Assembly: GCA_964627805.1 (NCBI GenBank)
Contig: CAZVLA010000051.1
Coordinates: forward strand, 28,715 to 92,714
DNA length: 64,000 bases
Reading direction: 5' to 3'
Source: CAZAMI01 sp964627805
GTDB lineage: Archaea; Thermoproteota; Thermoprotei_A; Sulfolobales; NBVN01
The position numbers were made by a program, and so were the translations under genes. Positions 23,599-30,894 of this stretch are shown here, one piece after another. A model generated the notes under the pieces. That model was not told the DNA's origin and did not search any database. It was given only the letters and a program-made list of their open reading frames with translations. The number at the start of each line of letters is the position of its first letter. Within the stretch, counting starts at the first letter, position 1.

Positions 23599-24609
23599 TT
23601 GAAAGCCGCGGTTTTTAAGGAACCTAAGAAACCCCTCTCAATTGAGGAGGTACCCACACCTAAGCCGGGTTATGGTGAGGTACTCATTAGGGTTAGGGCC
23701 GTTGGTGTTTGCCACTCAGACCTCCACATTGTTGATGGTGAGATCCCAACACCTAAGAAGCCCTTAATCCCCGGTCATGAGATAGCTGGTGTTATTGAGG
23801 AGGTTGGTGATGGTGTTAAGGACTTGAAACCAGGTGATAGGGTGGCTCTATCATGGCTTTGGTGGACTTGCGGTAAGTGTAGGTACTGCCTAACCTTCCG
23901 TGAGAACCTATGCCCTAACCAAATAAATACGGGCTACAGTATCGACGGTGGCTACGCTGAATTCGTTAAGGCACCAGCTACTCACGTACTCAAGATACCT
24001 GATGCTGTACCAGACCCTGAGGCTACCTCATGTACGGATGCAGTAGCTACACCACTTAGGGCACTGACTTACGCGTCTAGGGTATTACCTGGCGATTTAG
24101 TAGCTGTTTTCGGTATTGGTGGTTTAGGACTTAATGCCGTTCAGGTAGCTAAGGCGTTAGGTGCTAAGGTAGTTGCTATTGACTTACTTGAGAGGAAGCT
24201 CGAGTTAGCTAGGAAGTTCGGTGCTGACTACACACTAAACCCGAGTAAGGAGGACCCCGTTAAGTACATTAATGACTTAGGAGGTGCTGACGTAGCATTA
24301 ACTCCAGTAACTTCAATTAAGGCTATGAGGCAGGCGTACGAAGCTGTTAAGCCGGGAGGTACTTTAGTACTCATAGGGTTACCTCAGGGTGAGTTACCGA
24401 TACCCGTTATTGACTGCATACTCAAGGGTAAGGTCATAGTTGGTAACATAGGCTTCACTAGGTATGAGATACTCAAGAGCTTCGAGTTAGTAGCTATGGG
24501 TAAGGTTAAGCCACTAGTTAAGACCTATAAGTTCGAGGAAGTTAATGAGGTCATGGATAAGCTAAGGAAGGGAGAGATTGAGGGTAGGGCAGTACTGACA
24601 TTCAAGTAA
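23599..24609 (+). CDS. adh: Zinc-dependent alcohol dehydrogenase (MDR family)
   Basis: A 336-residue medium-chain dehydrogenase, the normal length. Catalytic zinc ligands are Cys38 (GVCHSDLHI), the His in PGHEIAG, and a later Cys in TSCTDAVATP. The structural zinc loop CGKCRYCLTFRENLC is intact. The NAD(P) fold shows GIGGLGLNAVQVAKALGAKV. It starts at TTG 23599. It resembles archaeal alcohol dehydrogenases acting on primary or aromatic alcohols, but the substrate cannot be read from sequence. It is a single-gene unit with a T-rich stop signal about 40 bases downstream. Confidence 0.9.
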   Translation: MKAAVFKEPKKPLSIEEVPTPKPGYGEVLIRVRAVGVCHSDLHIVDGEIPTPKKPLIPGHEIAGVIEEVGDGVKDLKPGDRVALSWLWWTCGKCRYCLTFRENLCPNQINTGYSIDGGYAEFVKAPATHVLKIPDAVPDPEATSCTDAVATPLRALTYASRVLPGDLVAVFGIGGLGLNAVQVAKALGAKVVAIDLLERKLELARKFGADYTLNPSKEDPVKYINDLGGADVALTPVTSIKAMRQAYEAVKPGGTLVLIGLPQGELPIPVIDCILKGKVIVGNIGFTRYEILKSFELVAMGKVKPLVKTYKFEEVNEVMDKLRKGEIEGRAVLTFK

Positions 24610-24650
24610 CTACCTACTAACGTACCAAGTTAAGACATACCTAAACAAAG

Positions 24651-24657
24651 CTTTTTC
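24651..24657 (+). terminator. Oligo-T terminator after alcohol dehydrogenase
   Basis: A CTTTTTC run lies about 42 bases after the adh stop and before the next gene. Confidence 0.4.
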
Positions 24658-24723
24658 CCTAAAGACAATCACAGAAAATTCTATTAATCCTAACACAGGT
24701 TCTAACGTAGTGGGATAGACTCC

Positions 24724-25422
24724 ATGGTAGCAGAGGCATTATCTAGGGAGGAGAAGGAGCGTTTTTTGAGGGCTCTTGAGGAGGACCGTAGTTTTAGGTA
24801 TGCTGTCATGGGCTTACTAGGGTTTAAGGAAGTACTAGAGAGAATCTCAAGAATTGAAGAAAGAATAGTCAAAATAGAGGAGAGGATCATTAAGCTGGAA
24901 GAGAGGCAGCAGAAGCTAGAGGAGCGTCAGCAGAGGCTTGAGGAGAGGTTCGCAAAGCTTGAGGAAAGATTCGCTAAGTTAGAAGAAAGGCAGCAAAAGC
25001 TTGAGGAGAGGCTTGAGAAGCTTGATAGGACCGTGGTGGTTATAGCTCATAGGTTCGGAGTGCTTAGTGAGTCCTGATTCCGTGAGGCTATGAAGTACGT
25101 TATTGAGGAGGTCCTCGGTGTTGCTGAGGTTGATAGGTGGGTATGTAAGGATGTGGAGGGTGTGGTTTACGGGTACCCATCAGTTGTTGAGGTGGATGTT
25201 GTTGTTAAGGATAAGGAGCACGTACTGATTGAGGTTAAGTCTAGGGTTTCTAAGGGCGACGTAGCTGAGTTATACAGGATAGGTAAGCTATACGAGAAAG
25301 TAGAGGGTATTAAGCCTAAGCTACTCATAATCGGTGGCTTCATAGATGAGCGCGCCTACGAAGCTAGCCGTAAGTTAGGTGTTGAGTTAAGACCTATACT
25401 GGGCAGTAGTTCCCATACCTAA
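24724..25422 (+). pseudogene. Coiled-coil PD-(D/E)XK nuclease-like gene interrupted by in-frame TGA
   Basis: The frame runs from ATG 24724 to 25422 with a single TGA at 25075-25077. The first part (117 residues) is a short helical head followed by a long coiled coil with repeated LEERQQKLEER and LEERFAKLEER heptads. The second part (from 25078) continues in the same frame as FREAMKYVIEEVLGV and has the nuclease core VEVDVVVKDKEHVLIEVKSRV (acidic residue, then Glu-Val-Lys). Archaeal relatives (DUF3782-like) carry both parts in one chain, with a joint like RFGVLSEEAFREGM, so the TGA replaces one residue at the joint. A translated C-half could start at ATG 25090. It may be a recent nonsense mutation, a sequencing error or two separate chains. 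The family's role is unknown. Confidence 0.75.
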
Positions 25423-26198
25423 CCTAGTACGTAGTTAGGTATGGTTACGGTAGGTACGGTTACTAAGCCAGCACCTACGTCATCGAATCTGAACCTACTC
25501 GTAAGTTCCTTAATTACCTCCTCAGACTTCCTAGTTAGTGCTGCGGGTATGTCTAGGTAGGCTATGAATGGGTGTGGGTTGCACTCCTTGAGCTTACCTC
25601 CCCTCGTGTCGGGCTTAGTCAGTCTCCAGTACCTCTTCGCGTCCTTACTCACCTCCACCTCCTTCCTCCTGACGTACTCTCTAGGGCTTACGTGACCTAA
25701 CCAGAGCTTCCTCAGTAGCTCGATGTCGGCTTCGTAAGCATCTAGTATGCTGTAGTCAGCTATCCTTAAGTGGAGCTTCATGTACTGATTATCCAGCCTA
25801 ACCTTAGAATTGACGACGTGTATAGCTAACTCAGTAACCTCCCTAATTACTTCCTCCCCGAAGGCTATGGCTGGGGAGACGTAGGTAGAGGCTAGGACAG
25901 CCCCCTCCACGAGGACCTCATCAGTACTACCTAAGTAATCAATACACGCACGTACTAAATCAACTAAGGACCCGCTGGGGTAGTGGAGGGGCCTCAACTG
26001 CTTAGTGAGGTTAAGCCCCCTACTCCTAAGTCCCTCAAGTACCTTAGGAGGTACACCAACTAACCTATACCTAAACCTCCTACTCAACCACCTAAGGATG
26101 TTAGGAGCTAACTCATCATTAGGATCAATTATTAGTACCCCCCTCAAGTTCTTAACTAAGGCAGCGTACCTAGAGAACGAAACCAGCAACTTAGGCAC
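25419..26198 (-). CDS. Conserved hypothetical protein
   Basis: A 259-residue soluble protein I do not recognise. The N-terminus (MPKLLVSFSRYAALVKNLRGVLIIDPNDE) looks like an alternating beta/alpha fold. Later segments are mostly helical and charged, with a Lys/Arg-rich stretch (YVRRKEVEVSKDAKRYWRL). There are no membrane segments or metal motifs. It ends against the interrupted nuclease gene with a 4-base overlap, and a 120-base spacer with no visible feature lies before the pilin-like gene. Codon use looks like the rest of the window, so it is probably a real gene. Confidence 0.55.
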   Translation of the reverse strand: MPKLLVSFSRYAALVKNLRGVLIIDPNDELAPNILRWLSRRFRYRLVGVPPKVLEGLRSRGLNLTKQLRPLHYPSGSLVDLVRACIDYLGSTDEVLVEGAVLASTYVSPAIAFGEEVIREVTELAIHVVNSKVRLDNQYMKLHLRIADYSILDAYEADIELLRKLWLGHVSPREYVRRKEVEVSKDAKRYWRLTKPDTRGGKLKECNPHPFIAYLDIPAALTRKSEEVIKELTSRFRFDDVGAGLVTVPTVTIPNYVLG

Positions 26199-26317
26199 CT
26201 AAGTGAATAAGGTGAGGATCTAATTAAGGATTACATTATGAAGCTGAGATCAGTAAGAGCTATCCGCACCCAACGTAGCTCCCCTAGAGGGTATTGAGTT
26301 AGTGGTGATCACAGAAA

Positions 26318-27127
26318 CTACTTAGTTACCGACGTAAATACTACCTTTACAGGGAACTCACTAGGCTTTATGGGTGACCAGTACTCTACATCATAGTAGG
26401 GGTACGTTAAGGAGGTTGATGAGGCGTACGGATTACCGGCAACCCATACTGGGTAATTATTCACTGCGTTGAGTAGTTCAGCTCTTCTAAAAATTATCGT
26501 GACCCCTGGTTTAGGTATGAATTTAAACCATACTTTATAGAGCTTAGTTGATGCATTGTACTCAACCCATGCCTCATACACGCACTTACTATCCTCAATG
26601 ATTACTGGATTTGATACTGTGTTTGATTTAGTTAGTAAAGCTACCTTACTACCTATGACGGATTTACCTAACTTAAGTACGGTAATAGTCTCTCCACCGC
26701 CGGGGGTTAGTAGCTTTATGTAGTACCTGCCCGGGGGTATGTTCTCCTTAGGGTAGAGTATTACTTCACCAACCCCACCTACGGGTATCTTAAGTGGGTA
26801 CTCCGTAAGTACTAAAGTAGTTTCGTAGATCCTACCATTACCTGCTACCACATACGCTGATACGTTATTAATGGTTACTGGGTCGGGTCCGTGGTTAGCT
26901 ATTATTAAGTTAAGACCGTACACCTTACCATCCTCAGTACGTGGGTTAACTGCCTCAATAACTAATACACTAGTAGTTACTGCTTGAGGAGATACCTTAC
27001 CTACGTACCCACCCATTATTAGGTATAGGGGTATGGCTATGACTACGGATATCAGTATTAATGTAACCACCGATGCTGTAGTACTTAACGCTGACTTAAG
27101 GTGCATACCATACTTAATTAGCGTCAT
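26318..27127 (-). CDS. Type IV pilin-like exported protein
   Basis: A 269-residue protein with a short basic N-terminus (MTLIKYGMHLKSALS) followed by one strongly hydrophobic helix (about residues 17-40, TTASVVTLILISVVIAIPLY) and a beta-rich extracellular part. This layout, with a possible processing site just before the helix, is typical of archaeal pilins and archaellin-like surface proteins handled by the PibD peptidase. The exact cleavage site is not a perfect match, so a plain N-terminally anchored surface protein is possible. It is flanked by spacers and appears monocistronic. Confidence 0.5.
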   Translation of the reverse strand: MTLIKYGMHLKSALSTTASVVTLILISVVIAIPLYLIMGGYVGKVSPQAVTTSVLVIEAVNPRTEDGKVYGLNLIIANHGPDPVTINNVSAYVVAGNGRIYETTLVLTEYPLKIPVGGVGEVILYPKENIPPGRYYIKLLTPGGGETITVLKLGKSVIGSKVALLTKSNTVSNPVIIEDSKCVYEAWVEYNASTKLYKVWFKFIPKPGVTIIFRRAELLNAVNNYPVWVAGNPYASSTSLTYPYYDVEYWSPIKPSEFPVKVVFTSVTK

Positions 27128-27251
27128 CGGGTTACTTAGGTGTTAACGTATTATTAAGGGAGGTAGTATTAGCTACTAACAGCATTCATTAAGTAATCGA
27201 GAGACACTGTGGAGAAACTTATTATTAACGACTGAGCGTAGATCCCGATTA

Positions 27252-28166
27252 CTAACTACGATCTAGGAGGGAGAGCCTAAGGACCGCCTCCTCCATACTC
27301 ATTAAAGGCTCACGTAACCTAATATCCCTACCTACTAACGAGCTTAGCTCCTTCTCTATAGTACCCTTAATTAAGTCTTTACATCCTTCGTAGAACCCCC
27401 CCACGATGCAGAACCTAGGTGACGTATTAATTAATGAGTAAGCAGCGTAGAGGGCTCTAGCGACCTCCCTCCCAACCTCTTCAAGGATCTCCTTAGCTAC
27501 CCTATCCCCTCTGCGTGCCTCCCTAACTACGTACTTAGCGAATCCCGCAATGAGTGCTTTAGGGGATCTTGTTGAGTATACCTTAACTATGAAGTCACCT
27601 ACGTCCTCAATACTTAAGTACTCAATAAGTGCCCCTAGTAAGGAGGTGTACTCACCTCTATAGTCTAGGTACCTCAGAGCAGCCTTAAAGCCTGCTGACC
27701 CAGCGTGCCATGCACTACCAGCGTCGTCTATTAAGTGACCCCACCCACCAACCTTAACCTCCTGCCCTCCCTCACCGACTCCGTACACTGAACTCCCTGT
27801 CCCCATAATCATGACTACTCCCTGCCCCCCTCGGAAGCACGCGTAGTGAGCTACTAAGTAGTCCTCAAAGACCTCAACGCTCCTCCCCAGCCCCTCACTA
27901 GTGACTGCCCCGACGTAGAAGGACCTCCAAGCACCGTGCCCTGTACCAGCAGCTGATATAGCTACTAAGTCAGCCTGCCCGTAGCCAGCACTCCTCAATA
28001 CCTTCCTCAAGCACTTAACGATGTTCTCCCTACCCACCTCCGGAGGTACTGAGGATGGGTTTGAGGGGCCCTCAACGCATGAACTAATGACCTTAAAGTC
28101 CGTAGTGAAGAGCTTAGCCTTAGTACTGGTTGCTCCGCAGTCCATCCCCACTAGGACCTTAGTCAT
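27252..28166 (-). CDS. BadF/BadG-family N-acetylglucosamine kinase-like protein
   Basis: A protein of about 304 residues of the ASKHA sugar-kinase fold (BadF/BadG/BcrA/BcrD family). The phosphate-1 loop is VLVGMDCGATSTKAKLF, and further signatures are GTGSSVYGVGEGG and SAWHAGSAGFKAAL. ATG 28166 follows GAGGGGGG and is preferred over the upstream GTG 28199. Relatives phosphorylate N-acetylglucosamine or glucosamine. The gene sits at the end of an ABC-importer operon, which suggests it traps the imported sugar; NagA and a GlmS homologue elsewhere in the window could complete the route. The substrate is an inference. Confidence 0.75.
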   Translation of the reverse strand: MTKVLVGMDCGATSTKAKLFTTDFKVISSCVEGPSNPSSVPPEVGRENIVKCLRKVLRSAGYGQADLVAISAAGTGHGAWRSFYVGAVTSEGLGRSVEVFEDYLVAHYACFRGGQGVVMIMGTGSSVYGVGEGGQEVKVGGWGHLIDDAGSAWHAGSAGFKAALRYLDYRGEYTSLLGALIEYLSIEDVGDFIVKVYSTRSPKALIAGFAKYVVREARRGDRVAKEILEEVGREVARALYAAYSLINTSPRFCIVGGFYEGCKDLIKGTIEKELSSLVGRDIRLREPLMSMEEAVLRLSLLDRS

Positions 28167-28176
28167 TGATCCCCCC

Positions 28177-28875
28177 TCAGTACCTACCCCTGAGTGCAAG
28201 TGCTCCTAGTACGTAGGTAGTGAGTATTATTGATGTTTGAGCCCATAGGGTTGGTGAGGGCTTAGGTAGTGATTGAGTAGCTAGTATTATGGGTGAGAGG
28301 AATAAACCGACACAGAGCAGGTAATTCACTAACTTACCCTTCAGTACGTAGTAAGCAGCTAATACGTTCAAGGCCCCAGCTAAGACCCCTAAGCACCTCC
28401 ACGTAATCAACCTACGCTCAGCAAGTACCTTAGCGACCCTGAAGAGGTCTGGAGGTGGGTTATAGGTGAGGGCTACGTAAGCTAACGCGATACCTAGAGC
28501 TAGTAGTAGAGATACTGAGAGAGCTACTACATCGGATCTACCCTCCTGCTTAGTCGACTTGATTAAGTTAAGGAGTGATAGAGGTACTGAGGTAGCTATT
28601 AAGGCTATTGCTAAATAAATCTGGAGGTACTTACTAGGTAGTGCTAGGGGTGACGTAAGTAACTCAATCACCGCAGTAGTTAGTACGGCTACGTAGCCTC
28701 CCCTAATGCAGAGTACCGCTAATGCGGCATTCAGTATTACCAGTGATGAGGTAAGTACCATGGACTCCACGTTAGGTAGGTAAGGTACTAAGGTAGCTAA
28801 GGTGGCTGATGAAGCAATTAATGCGGTAACTAGTGAGTACTTAATTAATTCATTAAGCCTTAAAGACCTAACCAG
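28177..28875 (-). CDS. Small integral membrane protein, probable CTG start
   Basis: A hydrophobic protein of six or seven transmembrane segments, not recognised. The first standard start is GTG 28770 (197 residues). The frame is open upstream to the stop of the permease gene, and the extra 35 codons encode a convincing membrane helix (LIKYSLVTALIASSATLATL). The only plausible start there is CTG 28875, behind a strong GGAGGAGGTGGTGA site that overlaps the dppC stop. I annotate the CTG form (232 residues). It lies between the ABC permeases and the sugar kinase, so a role in uptake of the same sugar is possible. Confidence 0.55.
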   Translation of the reverse strand: MVRSLRLNELIKYSLVTALIASSATLATLVPYLPNVESMVLTSSLVILNAALAVLCIRGGYVAVLTTAVIELLTSPLALPSKYLQIYLAIALIATSVPLSLLNLIKSTKQEGRSDVVALSVSLLLALGIALAYVALTYNPPPDLFRVAKVLAERRLITWRCLGVLAGALNVLAAYYVLKGKLVNYLLCVGLFLSPIILATQSLPKPSPTLWAQTSIILTTYVLGALALRGRY

Positions 28876-28878
28876 AAC

Positions 28879-29772
28879 TCACCACCTCCTCCTCGGGTTT
28901 AGGTAATCATCTATGGCCTCCCCAACACATATGAATCCCATCACGGTAATAGCTAGTAGGAGCCCGGGGAGGACTATCCATAGCCAGTTATGATTCATAA
29001 CTACTGCAAGCATGTTAGCGTATGCAGTATACATTACGTAACCCCAGTCCGGAGTGTTGGGGTCCCCAAGACCTAGGAAGGAGAGGGATGCTGCGGTGAC
29101 CATGAATCCCGGAGTAAGGACGGTTATTCTAGAGAGGAGCAGAGGTGTTGTTTGGGGTAGTATATGCTTGAACATGATCCTAGAGGGGCTAGCCCCAAGT
29201 AGCTTAACGGCATCTACGTAGGGCATGTTCTTCAGTTGCATTACTTGAGCTCTAATGATCCTAGCTGTTGAGGGCCACGAGATGAGGGCTATCACTACCG
29301 CCGTATCCCATAACGTCCACCTACCAGCACCTATTAGTTTAGATACTATGAACCCCTCCCTAAATAAGGTAGCGAATACTATCAGTAGGAGGAGTGAGGG
29401 TAGTAGCATGAGTGCGTCGCTAACGAACATCATTAATGAATCTACTACACCCCCATAATACCCTGAGATAACACCTATTACGCCACCTATAGCTATGGTT
29501 AGTATAGTAGCTAGGAAGCCAACGAGTAGTGATGCCCTAGCACCGTAGACTATCTGAGTCCATATATCCTTCCCTTCATAATCCAGTCCGCAGGGGTGCT
29601 TAGGGCTTGGAGGTGTGAAGGTCTGCTCGAATATCTGCGTTGGTGTGTATGGGGTAAATAACTGCGGGAACGCGGCTAGGACCGTTATGAATGCTAGTAT
29701 GGCTAAGCCCACGACACCCATTCTATGGTGGGTAACGTACTTAAGCCCCTCGACGAACCCCAAGTACATCAC
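28879..29772 (-). CDS. Dpp/Opp-type ABC transporter permease (DppC-like)
   Basis: A 297-residue permease with six membrane segments. The N-terminal part HHRMGVVGLAILAFITVLAAFPQLFTPY and the ATPase-contacting loop around PYVDAVKLLGASPSRIMFKHILPQ are typical of DppC. Its ATG overlaps the DppB stop by 4 bases. In hyperthermophilic archaea Dpp/Opp-family importers often carry oligosaccharides such as cellobiose or diacetylchitobiose rather than peptides. The adjacent kinase gene makes an amino-sugar substrate reasonable. Confidence 0.9.
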   Translation of the reverse strand: MMYLGFVEGLKYVTHHRMGVVGLAILAFITVLAAFPQLFTPYTPTQIFEQTFTPPSPKHPCGLDYEGKDIWTQIVYGARASLLVGFLATILTIAIGGVIGVISGYYGGVVDSLMMFVSDALMLLPSLLLLIVFATLFREGFIVSKLIGAGRWTLWDTAVVIALISWPSTARIIRAQVMQLKNMPYVDAVKLLGASPSRIMFKHILPQTTPLLLSRITVLTPGFMVTAASLSFLGLGDPNTPDWGYVMYTAYANMLAVVMNHNWLWIVLPGLLLAITVMGFICVGEAIDDYLNPRRRW

Positions 29773-30755
29773 CCCGTAGACCTTATTCTAGGGTCTAGGT
29801 AGGCATATAGTATCTCAGCAATCGTTACCGATACTATAACTGCTAGGGCTATGATGTAGAACGAAGCAAGTACTACGGGGTAGTCCTTATTCCATATAGC
29901 CTCATATATTAACCTACCCATCCCCGGGTAGTTAAAGACGGTCTCAGTAACTACGGCACCCCCGAAGAGGAACCCTATATCAATAGCCATCATAGTTATT
30001 ACTGGGGGTAGTATGTGCCTCATAACGTACTTCTCAAGTATTAAGGACTCCCTATAACCGACAGCCCTCAACGTCGTTACGTAGTCACTACTCATTTCAT
30101 CCATTATCATGTTCCTTATCGTGAATAAGTAATTAACAGCAGCTAACTTAGAAAGGCATATCACGGGTAAGATTACGTGCCAGAACCAGTCAACTATGTA
30201 GTGGAGCATATTACTGGTTCTAATCTCTGACGACGCCGTGAAGGGGAAGAAACCACCTACGTAGGAGAGGAAGTAAAGGAAGAGCATTCCGAGCCAGAAG
30301 ACTGGGAGGGACCTATACATGAGGGCGGACCAGAGGACTACGGACTCCCTAATACTTCCGTGGTGCCTAGCCGTGTAGAGACCTATTAATACACCTAGCA
30401 TCGAGCCCAGTACGTAGGCAGCGAGTACTAACCCTAAGGTGTTAATGAGTCTAGTACTGACTAGGGAGATTATTGGTTGGTTCCATACAGGAGAGACCAT
30501 CTTGAATAGGGAGAGCGTGAACATACCGTATATTACCTTACCTAAACCAACGATTAGGTTATCCTTATAGCCCCACTTACTTAGAAGGTACTCATACTGC
30601 TCCTTAGTTAGCTTACCCATAGCCAAGTACTCATCAAATGGCGTGCCAGGAGCTAAGCGCATGAGTATGTATATTAACGCCATTATAAGTACTAGGGTGC
30701 CTAACCTATGGAGTACCTTCGACACTATGTAGGTAGCCATTCCACGTCCAGGCAT
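29769..30755 (-). CDS. Dpp/Opp-type ABC transporter permease (DppB-like)
   Basis: A permease of about 328 residues. VSKVLHRLGTLVLIMALIYILMRLAPGTPFD is the characteristic DppB N-terminus, SDYVTTLRAVGYRESLILEKYVMRH is the cytoplasmic loop that contacts the ATPase, and VVTETVFNYPGMGRLIYEAI is the conserved C-terminal element. ATG 30755 sits six bases after GGTG; GTG 30764 and ATG 30740 are alternatives. It forms the membrane channel with the DppC-like protein. The ATPase subunits are not in the window. Confidence 0.9.
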   Translation of the reverse strand: MPGRGMATYIVSKVLHRLGTLVLIMALIYILMRLAPGTPFDEYLAMGKLTKEQYEYLLSKWGYKDNLIVGLGKVIYGMFTLSLFKMVSPVWNQPIISLVSTRLINTLGLVLAAYVLGSMLGVLIGLYTARHHGSIRESVVLWSALMYRSLPVFWLGMLFLYFLSYVGGFFPFTASSEIRTSNMLHYIVDWFWHVILPVICLSKLAAVNYLFTIRNMIMDEMSSDYVTTLRAVGYRESLILEKYVMRHILPPVITMMAIDIGFLFGGAVVTETVFNYPGMGRLIYEAIWNKDYPVVLASFYIIALAVIVSVTIAEILYAYLDPRIRSTG

Positions 30756-30894
30756 GCTCGACACCTTCTACATATACGGTGCCGACCCTCCTCAATACAT
30801 TACTTGGTATCCCCTACTTAACTCAAGTAGGTTTAGTTGGTGGGTATTGAGGGTTTAAAAATAGTTGATTTAGGTGTAGAGGAGTTACTTAAAG

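Noticed and set aside
24880..25030. Tandem repeats in the coiled-coil gene as a possible repeat array
   Set aside because: They encode heptads of the LEERQQ type in frame and are explained by the protein.
25075..25077. TGA as a selenocysteine codon in the split nuclease gene
   Set aside because: The neighbouring residues are not a redox site, no SECIS-like hairpin is evident, and related proteins are not selenoproteins.
28879..28881. Readthrough fusion of the DppC-like permease and the next membrane protein
   Set aside because: They share a frame across the TGA, but the permease ends at its normal family position and a strong ribosome site precedes CTG 28875, so separate translation is more likely.
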